NCBI RefSeq assembly: GCF_901933205.1
Contig: NC_044573.1
Span: forward strand, 59,708,493 to 59,772,492
Source: Camarhynchus parvulus
Taxonomy: Eukaryota; Chordata; Aves; Passeriformes; Thraupidae
DNA: 64,000 nucleotides
Reading direction: 5' to 3'
In this document: in pieces, positions 23,510 through 36,800 of the stretch
Layout: the number at the start of each line of letters is the position of its first letter
Numbering within the stretch: the first letter of the stretch is position 1
Translations under genes and position numbers: made by a program
Notes under the pieces: generated by a model
Seen by the model: the letters and a program-made list of their open reading frames with translations, nothing else
What the model was told of the DNA's origin: nothing
Databases searched by the model: none

Positions 23510-26500
23510 TTTGTGACTTTAAGGTTCATGGTACCTCTTCTGCTCATCAGGTCTGTGCTTTCAGCTTGGCATCCTTCAGTCCTCTGCATTTAACCTGCTT
23601 TTTAACTGAGCAGAAGAATTTCCTATCAGGCAAGTAGTGTTTTGTGTAATGCTTTCCCCTTAGTTGGCAAAGTCCCCTGTTTATGTTTATACACCTTGTA
23701 CTGGTGCTGAGGGGTGGCAGGTCTTGTCGAGCTGCTATCAGTGTAGATGACAGCCAGGTGTCCTTGCAGATAGGCCAAGTACAAAATAAACTTATTTGTC
23801 TTAAATTCTGATTTTTATTTTTTTTTCCTGTCAGAGCAGTACTTCCTTACAATTTTGGAGAGCTGAATGAAATATTTCTAGTCTCAATTAAAGATATGCC
23901 AGATGCAGAATAATTTTTTGCAAAAATAAAAAAAAAACAAACCGAGTGTTTGGGCTCAAAGCCTCCATGGTTTGTTTTTATTTTCAAACCTTTCATAATT
24001 CATTTTGTCACCGCCTTCATGACCGCATAATTTCTTTCAGTTAGACTTCTTTGGAGCTGTAGGTATGAGAAACATCTTCTGTTTTCTCCCCAGCTTAAAA
24101 TTAAGAGAATGCAGATTTTCCTACTGTTTCTGTTCTTCAGTTACTGTTCTCATTGTTCCATTTGTGGCTTAATACTCTTTTTGAATTTAAGTTTTCAGTC
24201 ACTACTTCTTGTTAATTCTTTTTTTCTGCTGGATTAACCCGCTTTTTAAGACCAAGAATGTTGTTTCCCTGCTAGTGCTTGACTGCCATAACTTTTTCTT
24301 CTAAATGTCAATCATGTTCTCCAAATTTTAAACAAATATTTCTACTTCTTCTGGTTTTCAATACTTTTTAAAACACATGAATCTCTAGAGCAGTATGTAG
24401 TCTTCCAGAATGCAAAGAGTACTGAAGCATTGTAGCTCTTGGAAGGAATTGGCAGCCTGCTTCCCCATGCCCTTCTGCCCTCATGCCATGGGTCTTCTGA
24501 TGCAGCTTTGCCACGATATCTGCATGTGCAATCTGGAGCCCAGTGCAGAGGTGCACTTCTCCACAGGTCCAGCTTCTGGCAAGCAGGGATTCAGCCCTTA
24601 CCCCTCTATGCCTTGGGTGTCTCACATTGCCTGGGTGTCCCACACCTGTGGTCCCTGGTCCCACAGGGCTTCCTATGGCAAAAATTGTGCTCCAACGAGA
24701 CATAGCCAGTGTGGGTCAGCCACTGAACTTCAGCTGAATTCAACTAGAAAACGAGAGAGGCTGTAAGAAATATGCAGACATGCTTAAACAGCTTTGCAAA
24801 AAATTTCTCTAGAAGAGGAAGTGAGTTAGGTGGGAGCTGAGTCAGTCTTTAGTCATTTGTGGAGACATTTTTGCTATACTCCCTAGAACATCCAGTATTA
24901 GCTGTATTTACATGATTTCATATTTTTGCTTCTTTGAGTTATGACAAATTTTAAAGTAACTTTGTATTTTGGTTGACCTACTTTCTTGATAGCTTATGGT
25001 GTAATTAAAAAATCAATTTTAGTTTCTGAGGAGGTGAAGCTGATGTTGGTCTTCCTATAATGAATGAATGCTTTGGTATACTTGTAAAAATTAAACTTTT
25101 TGTGATTACCCTTGTTGTGTGTATTGGGTAAGCAGTTAATGCTCATCAGCATACCAAGTGCATGGCTTGGTGTGAGATATTTCGCAGAGCAAGCTGAACA
25201 TGCTGTCAGCAGAGGGAAGGAACAGTGTGTGCATGAGTGGAGGAGACTTGCCAGCTGTCACTGCCCAGCACCAATGTTTGCAGGTCCTGTACAAGGCACA
25301 AGTACAGGATAAGAGTGGAGAAAGGCATGTACCTGCTCTGAGTGTTTATGCTGTGGGCTGACCAGCCCTCTTCTCCCCCCTCTCCAAACCCTTCTGCTCT
25401 CTAGCAAGAGTCTCTTGTGAGTGGTACATGTTATGCTCAGCAAAACATGACTCTTGTAAATAAGATTTGAAAATAAGATTATATCAGGCATGCATCCAGT
25501 ATCAGCTTTTGCTCCAAAATGGAACAATATGTAGGATTCTGGTTTATTTTTATTTTTTTGCTTTGAACTGATCATTAACAGTACACAATTGCCAGTAAGA
25601 TACAAATGAAACTACCTTCCTTTGTTTTTAATTTAGGAAGTGTTTAATCTTGGAAGGCAATTTAGTATAATGTGCATATGTGGCTTGAGAATATTGGAAA
25701 TTTTATGTGTATTAGTTACTATACAAATAGCACTAATGACCTTTTCTGGTTGCTTTTTCTCTCTGTGAATGCGTAATTATTCGCATACAATGTTTCATAT
25801 TAAAAATATGACACAACAACTTAACTGTAGGAAGACTGGTAGAGGAGGTTGAAGTTGCATGCTTATTCTAGTCATTGGTGCCTAAATATCACACTATGTT
25901 TAATATACAATGTCATATACATACTGATGTGAGCATAATGTACTGCTAGTAGTTCAGCAGAATGAGAACTTAGTACTGATGAAATGTCAGTCTTAATTTT
26001 TTTATTACCTTAGCTGTGGGCATTTTATGTCAAAACCAGAGCTGACCAAATACTGCAGCATGCTATGCATGAAAACACTTTCATTTATTTAATATCTTGC
26101 AGATGTACAAGTGGTCTTTTAATATAGTCTTTCTGTGATGTTAGTGGCCGTGAAAACTAGAAGGATATAATCAGATTTAACACCTTTATACACTGGCTAA
26201 AAATATAGTCAGAAAATGAGTGGGTAATTAAGCTGGTTACATTGGATAAGGAATCTTAAATTTTGTGCTTAGCAAAGGAAGAAATGAAACTCACCATTGT
26301 AGTGTCTTTGATCAAACTTTTTAGTGTATCTTAAATGCCTATTAAAACTGTGATTCTACTGATAAGTTAAACCATCTATGGATTGAAATATTTTCCCATA
26401 AGTTATGGTTTAGAACCTTATGGCTTTTCACAGAGAGTTCATGGCTAAGGAAAGGAAAATTGATTGCTGAGTATACTGTATGCCTTAGCCATATCTCCTC

Positions 26501-29387
26501 ATAGTAATTGAGGAAGGTCGGTTCTTTTTGGCAGAAATAAAGGGCACAGCTCTCCTGTTGGGTTGGAATGATCAAGGCAGGCAGAGTGTGGAGGGACATC
26601 ACTGTGCTGCCTCACCTGGCTTTGGGTCTGGGTGACTGGAAGCCACAAAATGCATCTGAGTAGGGACCACCTGCATTGCAGCATACTGACAGGGCCAGGG
26701 AGGAGGAAAGGTGCTGTGGTGGGCACCTGGTGACCCTTAACTTCCTGTAATTCTACCTCTAATCCAGGCTCTGAACATCTAAACCATCACCTGGCCGGGC
26801 TGAAGCTGAGTTTTTATGTTGTTTATAAGCCAGAACAAACTTCTGAGAGGGTGATTTTCTTTAGGGTACTTTTTCATGCATCTCCTTTTATTTTTCATGC
26901 CTCATGTAAGAGGTTTTTCATTTTTTGGCAGGCTGTCTTCTCAGGGCACTCTGAAACTGGATTATTTACTACAGGTAGACCCAGATTGCTAGGGTAAAAA
27001 AAGCCAGCAACATATACTTCCTTGAAGGATTTAAATTATGTTTTAAAACTCACTGAAAGAAAAGTATTGTTGATATGTGTGGTATTTTATATGGGAATGG
27101 CAACCAAAACATTAATAATGGCTTTGTTCTATCTTTTTTAGCTATCAATGGCAATTTTTAAACTGTAAAAGTTTCAGGTTGCTGTATATACAAAAGGAAA
27201 TTGTGATTTCAAATTATAATTGGAGATGTGGTTATAGAATAATGAATGGGAATAATTAATAGAAAGCTAATTGGGTAACATCAGAAAAGTTTATCCTGGT
27301 ATATTGGGATTGCATGCTTCAGTTGATACTTAGTGTACTTTTGGGATTTCTGCTTGCACCTCACCTCTGGTTCTGATAGTATATTATATTATGAAGAATA
27401 TTAATAATGCTGCAGAACAATTACTTGTTCATTTGCTAACTGATTAAAATTCATGCATAATTTATTGGAACTGGGAGAGACTTTATAAATAAGTCTCCTT
27501 GGCCTCAAGAGCTTAAAAACAAAATGCGTATGCTAATATAAGAATGTGCTTTACTTCTTAACATAAAAACTTAATAGGCAATACCCTCATTAATGAGAGG
27601 TTTTATTTGTGATAATCCAGCTCTTAATCAAAGTGTATACTTCTAAACATAGCCATATGTTTTAGAAGTTTATAACTTGGAGTTGGTAGTGCATCATGCT
27701 CATCAATGATGATGTTTTCTGTTGTAATATACACTGACCTTAGAATACATTAGTTGGACATTTAATATGTTAGCTCCACAGCAAATAAACTGCCCTCATT
27801 ATGGCCAGTTGCATTTCTGATCTTTGATGCAGGTAGGGATCTAAATCAATTCATAAGCACATACATTGCCAAAGAAGGGTAAAAGGTTAATAATTAATTG
27901 AGGTACTTTTTATGGTTTTATATATCCTGAAGCAGAAACAGAAACACCTTGGAGTGCTCACCTTTCACTCTGGGGGGAAAAAATCAGGTCCCTCTATGGC
28001 ATGGCTACAGATTCCCTGGTCTCCAAACTGAGTGGTTTGAGAAGCAGCTGATTTAGAAAAAGGTCCTCAAGATATGTGCCAAAATCTGGGAAACTGGGTT
28101 GCTTATAGAGCTGGTAAATATACTGCTTGGAGCAAGCTGTGGTACCTGGAAGGGAAGCAGGCAGAACCAGGGGCTGAACTTCATCATGCAGGGAGGATGG
28201 GATGTCAAAGGAGGTCCACCACTCCCCACCACGTGTTCTGTCATTGACACTGGTGGCATCATCCCTGGGAGGCAGAATACGTGCGATGCATTTGTGTCTT
28301 AACTTCTGTCGTGTAGAATGTAAGGGTCCCCTGCTAGGGAAACCTTGCGGTCTGGGGTTAAAAGTTATTTTTAATGTACTGGCCATGAGATCTCCTCTAC
28401 CTGCTTAGAGTTGCTGATTTGTTAGTTCTGCATGGCTGCTATGTGAACCCCTGTGTGCACTGAATTTAGCATTGTTGCCTAATTAACTGAAACAAATTAG
28501 CTGAAATATGAGCCATCTGGAATGAAAATGAACCTTCCTTGTTTATCAGTGAATTCATTTTATTAGAAAAATACGTGTTGCCTGTGATTGTTTCTTAAAA
28601 TAAATCATGCTGAGGCAATCTTTCTATGTTAACATTTCTCAGGGTGGGGGGGACCACCTCTTTCTGTTTGGTCTGTCATTACCTTTTTCACTTTGCAGCT
28701 GCATTGAAATACGTAGGCAGGCAGAAGCTGATGAGAAGAGGGGATGACAAAAGGCAACACACGTCCTATTGTTCAAGTTGCAAAATCTGTAGTAACTTAC
28801 TAAAGAATAAAATATGTTGTTGCCATATGTCTTTATTTTGTCATTCTCCTGGCAGCTTTGCTCAGTTCTGAGTATTCTGAATGCCTGTAATAAGCATCTG
28901 TATCCTTTTCCCTAACTGCATCCAATGGGTTTCAGATTAACTGCAGTGATATTCATTTTTAAGAATATTCTGTGCAGGGGTAGTGTATCATTTCTTGCAG
29001 CTCTTTCTATAAGGAAAGTGCAAATGTGGCTTCAGTCAATAAAAGAAAATTTCAAATTATTGGTAAATTATATAAATGAGCATAGTTTTGTTCCGAAAAA
29101 AAAATCTCAAGCAGCAGCAATATATAAATCAGACAGGATTTTGTGGTCTCTAGCTGAGATTTTTAAAAGGAAAACACAGCATTGAGCAGATGCCATTAGT
29201 GCGCCACTCACTTCCATCAGCTGAAATTCTCCTCAGCTCTTCTTCACTCATGTCAGTTAGAATTTCTTTCTGTGGTTTGGAATGCTTGCTGACCAAACTC
29301 TGACAACTCCCTGTGTAGAGACCCCTCCTCTTAGTGGGTTTTCCAGCTTTTGTTTTATCGCTGCCTTATCTTTTGTCTCCCCTGCAG
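23510..29387 (+). other. PTPRK: PTPRK intron immediately upstream of the FN3 exon
   Basis: Non-coding intron ending in the pyrimidine-rich acceptor at 29365-29387. A GC-richer patch at about 24410-24740 has several overlapping open frames on both strands but no recognisable protein or repeat. A similar GC-richer patch lies near 28120-28300. No other exon, RNA or mobile element was recognised. Confidence 0.65.
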
Positions 29388-29681
29388 AGCCGCCTCGCCC
29401 AATAGCACCCCCACAGCTGCTGGGCGTTGGGCCCACGTACTTGCTCATCCAGCTGAATGCCAACTCCATCATTGGGGATGGCCCCATTATCCTGAAAGAA
29501 GTGGAGTACAGGATGACATCTGGGACTTGGACCGAGACCCACGCTGTCAATGCACCAACGTACAAGCTCTGGCACCTGGACCCTGACACCGAATATGAGA
29601 TTCGGGTCCTGCTCACACGCCCGGGTGAAGGTGGCACGGGGCAGCCAGGACCACCACTCATCACCAGGACCAAGTGTGCTG
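29388..29681 (+). CDS. PTPRK: PTPRK internal exon: first fibronectin type III domain of receptor protein tyrosine phosphatase kappa (partial gene)
   Basis: This internal exon encodes 98 residues of an FN3 domain in the ectodomain of a type I membrane phosphatase of the R2B (MAM-Ig-FN3) family. It is preceded by a pyrimidine-rich tract and CCTGCAG and followed by G|GTGAGT, a near-consensus donor. The exon is 294 nt and phase 1 at both ends: the first Glu codon is split by the upstream intron and the last G starts the next codon. Visible FN3 features are the Pro-rich entry [12 protein letters not shown] (residues 1-12), INxxI-like strand residues around [14 protein letters not shown] (28-41), Trp48, Trp62 and the classic [12 protein letters not shown] strand (63-74) before PGEGGTG. 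There is no N-X-S/T sequon. It carries about a dozen CpGs, unlike the flanking introns. From family knowledge, MAM, Ig and this first FN3 form the homophilic adhesion unit; the cytoplasmic phosphatase acts at cell junctions on substrates such as EGFR and catenins. Paralogues PTPRM, PTPRT and PTPRU fit less well at YLLIQLNAN and EVEYRMTSG, as far as I recall them. Confidence 0.94.
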
Positions 29682-30204
29682 GTGAGTGTTGCTCTGGAAA
29701 AATTACCAAAAAACTCAAAGCTGTTTACTTTATGGTTGAATTGATTGGCAGGCCTGTTGGCTCCAATTAACTTGTATCAGGACTTAAGGATTCCCTTCAC
29801 ACCCACAGGATCCCCAAGTTTCTGGATCAGTAAGGATTTTCTGTGTCCTTTACTTTGCCTGGTCATTGTTCTAGGTTGCTAACCCTTGGAGGGTAGATTA
29901 GGAAGCGAGAAGTTGGAAATCTAAGAAAACAGTTTGCATCTCGTCACGTAAGGAAAGAGACCTCTTGATTTCTGGAAAGTCCTGGCCTCCTTGTTTCTTC
30001 ACCTTTGTATTTTCAATTACATTTTAAGCAAACTTGCACATAAAGCAAACTGCATGGGAACAAGGATATGTTTTAGAAATAGAATTGTGGGGGGAAAAAA
30101 TGTAGTGTACTTCTGCATAATTTGTCTTTTCCCAAGCAGTTACATACAGCCTGACAGAATCTCCTGAATTAGAAGAACTAAAATACAAATACTAAAATCT
30201 CCAG
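29682..30204 (+). other. PTPRK: PTPRK intron start, donor to CR1
   Basis: The intron begins GTGAGTGTTGC, a good donor. The exon reading frame happens to stay open for 29 codons into the intron before TAA at 29768-29770. Nothing else is evident. Confidence 0.75.
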
Positions 30205-30377
30205 CTATGACTGCTCCCCAGTGAAGTGGTCACAGCAGCAAGCCTGCCAGAGTTCAAGAAGTGTTTGGACAACACTCTCAGGCTCATGGTGACTCTTGGG
30301 GCTTTCCTGTGCAGGCCTGGGAGTAGGACCAGGTTATTATGGGACCCTTCCAACTCAGGATATTCTATGATTCTGTA
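30205..30377 (+). mobile_element. CR1 LINE 3' end fragment
   Basis: Sense-oriented CR1 tail. It contains GAAGTGGTCACAGCAGCAAG, CCTGCCAGAGTTCAAGAAG, GGACAACACTCTCAGGC, CCCTTCCAACTCAGGATATT, and ends in the CR1 terminal repeat ATTCTATGATTCT. Only the last 170 bp or so are present, typical 5' truncation. It lies about 520 bp downstream of the FN3 exon in the same orientation as PTPRK. Confidence 0.92.
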
Positions 30378-33364
30378 AATTGTAGAATACAATTGAAAAT
30401 ACAAATAGAGCGTTTTCTCCATTTTTGGCTTCTATTACCAAAATCATGAGCCCTGCAGTTTGTTTCCTGTTTCTCAGAATGCCCCTACGTGGCCAGCACC
30501 AAGAAGATTAAACACTGTCAACTTGTGTTATATGCTGTTCCTTCTAAAGCTACTTAAAGTTATTTTAATCTCAGCTTTCACAAGGAAAAAGATAATAACT
30601 ATGTCTCATAGTTTCAGGGGAGAAAAATTATAGATTTGGATCTCAGACTGTGAGGAAAATAAGCATAAATTAAATTGTGGGGTTTTCCCTCCTAGTCTCA
30701 GGACTTCTAGGGCCTGACAATATTTTAAAGTTGGCACAGTATTTGATTTAGCAAAGAGTGTTGATAACCATCTATTCACAATTGCATTAAAGTAATCAGA
30801 AGGACAAGATGGAGTCTCAGGTTTCCATTTGTCATATATATATGTGCACATGTGAATCAGAAGTATAAATAGTTTTTTTCGCAAGTTGAAGACAGATCTC
30901 TGATGGATGAACACTCACTTTGTTTACTTAAAGAAGAGTGTCAGGGTCTGGACCAGAAGCTAGGAATTCTAGCAGACTAGATCAGTGGGTATGAATTCCA
31001 GAAAATTAGAGGATCTTTTTTAAAGTTGCTCACAGTACTGTCAGAAGCTGATACATGAAGCTGGAGTAAGACCTAGCTGAAGGCACCTTTTGGAGTTTGT
31101 GATTGTATTTATAATTTAGTCTGTCTTTCCAGTGAAGTAGAAAGATCTACGTGTCTATCTCAGTTAAGGTGTCGGTCTTTGAGATCTAAGTAAGGTTAAA
31201 GTATTGGTTTATTGCACAGAATTGGCTTAGACATTCTGAAAAAGTAGGAATTGGAAAACTGCTTCTGTTTTAAAGAGGCTGAGCCGATACTAGCAAATTG
31301 AAATGTTCAGGTTGTTTTCATAGCGCTTGAAGAAATGTAATTTAATTTACCCAGGCTGTGACAGAGTAAAGATTTTTTGTGGGAAAGGAAGTAATTATGT
31401 GACGTATTTTTAGAAACCTCATGGGGGAAATCATGTTATTGTGGGTGTGTTTTTATATTTAATTTTTTTTTAACATAACACTCACATGTAAGGCTCCAAA
31501 ATCTAATCTGGTTTAAGAAAAAAATTCAACTCGATTTAATCCACTATGAAATTAAGCAGATAAAAAAAATACTTGAGAAGAAAATTCTGAACTTTCTGTG
31601 ACAATGTGCATAATTTTAATAATAAAAATTTAAGCTGTTTACCTTGCAGGAAACAGGTTAACAGTAAACAGACTGATTCTTCCTATTTCATTAAGTGAAG
31701 GCAAATAATTGTTACTACTAGCTAGTTTCAGCTAGAAGAAGGTGTGTCAACAAGGGTTTGTGAAGACTGAAATATTGTGCACATCATCAGGGATGAGTCA
31801 GGGACAGAGCCAGATTGAACGCCTTGCTGCCTCCTCACCTGTCTGGAAAATGAGACAGACCTTCCTTTTCTGCAGTGTTCTCCCAAGGCTTCTGATAGAT
31901 AACTCCAGGTCCTTGTCAATATAATTTTTTTCGTTGAATATACTAATATTTTGCTTTTAAAAGGCAAATTATAAACATCAAAATTAGTCTCTTCCAAAGC
32001 AAAGATTTATAAAAAAGGCAAAGGTAATAATGGAATATCTCACCCTGCAGTATTTGCTGCTGCTGGTATTGTACCAGTGACTGGCAGGTGATTTGCTGTG
32101 CTGTATTAGATGACATCTCTACAGCAATATCTTCTTTCTGGAGTTTCTTCAATTATTCCTAATTCTCATTTCTGACAAGCTCACTTATTTTTCAGACAGA
32201 TACTCTCTTTTCTGTCAGTGCTCTTTGTCAATTTTTTCTTTCCATGAGTTTTACTCACGCTAGTTCAAATTCTGAAATAAGTTATAATTGATTATCTGCT
32301 CAGTATCAGATGGAATGGTGGAAAAGAAATGAATTTTTAACATGAAGTTTGACTGCTTTCTATACAGATTAAAAAGTGTGCATTAGTGAATGTTGATTTG
32401 ATGAGATTGTAAGGATTGAAGTTTACATTCCAAGCAGCAACAGGAAACTCACTGAAAAAATAATGAGAATAAGCTCTTATTCTGCTCTCTGTTTAATGCT
32501 TAAGCAAATATCAATGTTGTTTTCAAATGAAGTTTAAAATACCTTTTCCCCATAATTCATTCAGTATTTATAATTTCATACTATTTCTTAATAACATATT
32601 ATTGATCAGTTGTCCTCTGCTTTGCTGGAGATGCATTCTACTCCTTAGTGATTTGAGTGATGATCGTACTTAACTCATTGTCATATGTGCACTTTTATTA
32701 TTAGGTATTTAGATCATTTTCTGTCTTCCTCATAGCAAAACTAGTGTCTGGTGACTCATTTACTAAATGTTTCCACTAATGCTAAACAAAATTGTTCTTT
32801 AATGAAGGGATAATTCTTCCACTAGTTAAGTCCTCTGACAGCCTGTTTGTCTGCATGGCATTTCCCAGGTAATCTTTCCTGTGCTGAAGCAAAAGCATTT
32901 TGTTAGATGCGTTGTTTTATCAGTCTGTGATTAAGGATAGTGCTGAGCAATCAAATATGTGAAACCACTGAGTGGTTTTAAACGGCTGAAGCCTGAAACA
33001 TCTGAAGCAAAACACTATTTTCTTACATTACCCTCTGTGAGAGCCAGGTGCGTGCTTTGTCATTTCCTCTTTTAAGCACCACCCATGATGGTATGACCAA
33101 GGCATTGTGTTCTCAGGTGCTGATGCTGAAAGATACTGCCTCCCCCTTGGTCCTCAAAGGGCACCTGAGCTTTATTTCATTCTGACTTCGCCTCTTGCCT
33201 GGGGTCATTGCTCAGATTATTCACTTCTCCAGGATTCTAACACCAACACAAAAGGCAGAGAGTAACACTTTAACCAGAAGCAATCCTTAAGACTTTTTCT
33301 GTGGCTGTGGGGTGTGTTGTCCTTCCGGGTATCTCCTGAGTTGTTATTGCCTGTCTTCCCTTGA

Positions 33365-33388
33365 GGGGGTAGGGGGAGAGGGGCAGGG
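33365..33388 (+). other. Potential G-quadruplex motif
   Basis: Four G-runs (GGGGG, GGGGG, GGGG, GGG) are separated by loops TA, AGA and CA. This fits the G3+N1-7 quadruplex consensus on the transcribed-RNA-like + strand. Folding is predicted from the pattern only. Confidence 0.6.
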
Positions 33389-33777
33389 TGTAGGAAATAT
33401 GTGATAATCTAAAATTGTCCGCTTACCCTCTTTTTCAACTCTAAATTAGAAGTTGTTCTCTTAATGTTGGCTGCTGCTTCTAAGTAACAGCTCACAGCTC
33501 AGTTTTATGATTAACTGATATTTTGGAGGCAAAGAAGGTCAATAGTTCAGCCTGTCCAGAGCTTAATATATGTACACAGTGGAATTGCTTGCTCCTACTT
33601 TACTGAAGTTCAGCACAAGGTGTGATTTTTCAGAAAAACATGAAGAACTGTAAAACAGTTGGAGGAAACAGTGCTGTGTGTTTTCATTTTTTTTGGTCTT
33701 GATAATGAGATGAGTAGGGACAGAGGGGAAGCTTTATAGCTCTAGCAGAGCTGAGAAAGGAAAAATATTTATCAATG

Positions 33778-33811
33778 ATATTATTATTATTACTATTGTC
33801 ATTATTGTTAT
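33778..33811. repeat. Imperfect (ATT)n microsatellite
   Basis: ATTATTATTATTACTATTGT and following ATTATTGTT units. A trinucleotide-type simple repeat with a few interruptions. Confidence 0.8.
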
Positions 33812-36800
33812 TTCATTGTTCAAAATCTTTATCCAGCACAGAGACCTGCTATTGGTAAGAGTCGGCCTCAAGGCACCTGAGCAGGAGATGCTGGTTCAGC
33901 GATGCAATTCTGGCACATGAACACCTGCAGTTGAAGGCTTGGGAGCTGGGCTGCTTTCTGCTGCCTTTTCCAGTGCAGAATGTTTGTGTACAGTTTCTAC
34001 ATGTATTAATTTCAAAAACAATATACACAGTGTGCAAGATACTGCTGAGTTCTCCTCTAACAAACAAAAAAAGCAAAGCATGGAAAAATATTGGAAAACA
34101 AAAGGAAGCTCAAAGGCTTTTGATCATTGTCTTGGGATTTATAACAGAGGGACCCCAGAGAGGTTGCCATTGAGAAGGTGACCCTGCACGGCCATCTGGA
34201 GAACTAATATTGTTGTTGTGGTTACATAAAAATTGTACATTATTTTTAAAAGGAGGGGAGTGAGAGGGACATTGTAGTATGGAATCTGGATGTGCTTATG
34301 TGGGATGTGTACAGTGCTACTTCACTCTGTTTTTGTTGCCTTTTACTCTGGCAGAGCCAAGGCTGAGGGTTCAGGCTGAGGACTTGGTTTTGTAGGCTTT
34401 GCAGTGTGCTGTACAAGAGAATTTAGGATATTGGAATATGAGGCAATGTGTTTATAAAATTGGGTAGAGTCAACATCATGGGAGGCTCCTGGAATATACA
34501 GCACTGAACAGATAAGCTGTGCTCTTCATTGGTGTCCCTTGCAGTAGTGCAACTGCCATTGGTTAAAAGTTTAAAATCTAATAAAAATACAATAAGTGCA
34601 TAATTTTCAACTTTTTTTTTAATGGTGACAGAGAGAAATTCTTACCTTTACAGAAAAACGGGTCTCTTTGTATTTCAAGTAAAATTTTTATCTTATTTCC
34701 CTCAAAGTAGATATTATTATGGGCTTAGACTATAGCTTCAAGGACAATGTGAATACATTTTGAGTGCTTAAATTGCCTGTTTTTATTGCTCATATTTTTG
34801 TTGGTTATGGTTTGAATGCATTTTAAAGATAAACTAAAGATGAACAACTTGAAACTGAATTAATATGGTATTTTAAAAATTATTTTACATTCGTCGTTCC
34901 AGAAGAACCCTCATTACACCAATATTTATAAGTTGCTGTTGTTTTTACTAATGTTTTTGGCACTTGTGACTGTTTCTGGGCTTTTGGCCAGGTAGCAATT
35001 GGAACCATTTAAGATCTTGCTATCAGATTCCAAATGTACCAGTCTTGTTCCATATAGGTTTACCAACCGGGTTGTATTTGGGGAGGTGGAGCAGGGAGAT
35101 ATAAAAACAATGGACAAAGTCTGGGCTGAGGAACTTCATCATATTCCCATTAAGATTGAATACTAGAATTGTTATTAAGAAGGCATGCTGTAGAAGAGCC
35201 ATCTGATTTGGACCATCTGGCACCAGCAACTATGCTCTGCTTATTGTGCTGCTTGCCACTGCTGAGATACCCATCCCACATATAGAATCCTAATGATGCT
35301 TATATCCATAAGAAAGGACTGTAGTGCATCTGACTTACCTAGCAAGAGACCAGGCAAACTGCTCAGCCAAGTTTGTGTCAGATTGTGTAAATTAAGCATG
35401 GTATCATCTAGTTCAAAGGAGTGCAATGCTGATGACTCAGTTGAATTGGCAGTAAACTGCAAGTTCAGACACTGACTTCCCCTAAATTAGTTTCCAACTT
35501 TTTTTGTTTGCTGTATTCAGCCTTGCTTGGTATCATTTATATGGTACTTGCAGCTGTGAATTCCCTCTGCACTAACTGGAAACTTTCTTCCTGCAACATT
35601 GTGAGTGCCGTGTTACACAAGGCATAGGCTCCCTCAATTGTCTCATGCTTCATTTTTGGGAAGAATTCTGTTCATGGCTATTTTTTTTATAGTATAGTAT
35701 CATATTCAGCAGTAAATCACTCTGATGCTCTTCACTTAGAGTTAGTATAGCAGACCTGGGTAGGGGGACTCCTCTAGCATGGCCACCCACAATTCAAAGC
35801 CTCTGTTGTGTGCAGTGGCCTCTTCTGCCTTCTTTTTGAAGTCTAGCAGTGGGCAGGGAGGGATGAGTAACCTGCAGCAAGACATGGTTGTGGTCATTGG
35901 CACTTGACCTACTGGTTAGTCAAGGGTTTGGTGCAAAGGCTTTGGTTAAAGTTACTGCCTCTCTTTTTGGTGAAGGACACGAGGTCAGGATACCCCTTCA
36001 CTGTTGTGGTAGAGGCAGGGGGAGGAAAAGGAGCAGCTCCCATCACCAGACAGAGCTCCCCTGTCTCTCAAGCAATTTCTCCATCTCTTGCCTCACCTTG
36101 GTTTGTTTGGTGGCTTTTCCCAGAGCAGAGCCTGCCACGGCACTGAGACAGCCATGATTTATCCAAAGTGCATGTAACTAGTCAATAGATCACACTTCTG
36201 AGAGGAGCACTGTCTGTGGCAAGAAAATATATTGCAGTACATTAATCCACAGTGCCCATTCCAGCTGTAAAAGAATGGATGTGGGCAATAATTCATATTG
36301 CAGCACTTGAAAGTGCTGTGGGTGCACCCAGGCCAGATAACTCATAGCCTGATTAGAGCTTCTGCAAAGTTGGGGAACTGATGTTAACAGATTTTTGGTC
36401 TATGTCTGCTTCTTAAAAACATGGCTGCAGGTTGAGATAATCTTTCCCTTTTAGAAGACTGCATTTCTGTTTTTGAACTGTGACTTCTACTTTTAATTTC
36501 AGCTGAAATAAAAATATTTTTTTAGCATGATTGATTAGTGTGCTTGATGCTTTAGTTTGGTTTCATAATTAAGGTCTCTCAACTGTTCAGGAATACAATA
36601 TTAATTTTATAGTGTTTGAGAGGTGGTAAGTACGTAAATAAAACAAACGTTTATGAGACTGGCTTTTATTGTATTTTCATTTATCAGTCGATTAAAAATT
36701 AATCAGGGAAATTTTTAATAAGGTTTTTTTAGTTACTCTGATCATTGCAGCACTAAAATGTTTTGGAAGCATACTAATTTTTCAGCTATTTTGGCATTTT

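Noticed and set aside
25258..25605. 115-codon minus-strand frame
   Set aside because: No coding signature or family resemblance; start and end are not near usable splice sites.
27994..28386. 130-codon minus-strand frame
   Set aside because: GC-richer DNA with several frames open on both strands and no recognisable protein. A retrocopy cannot be excluded without a search.
30051..30056. TGCATG (RBFOX-type) motif about 370 nt downstream of the PTPRK exon
   Set aside because: A single hexamer at that distance is expected by chance, and nothing suggests that the FN3 exon is alternatively spliced.
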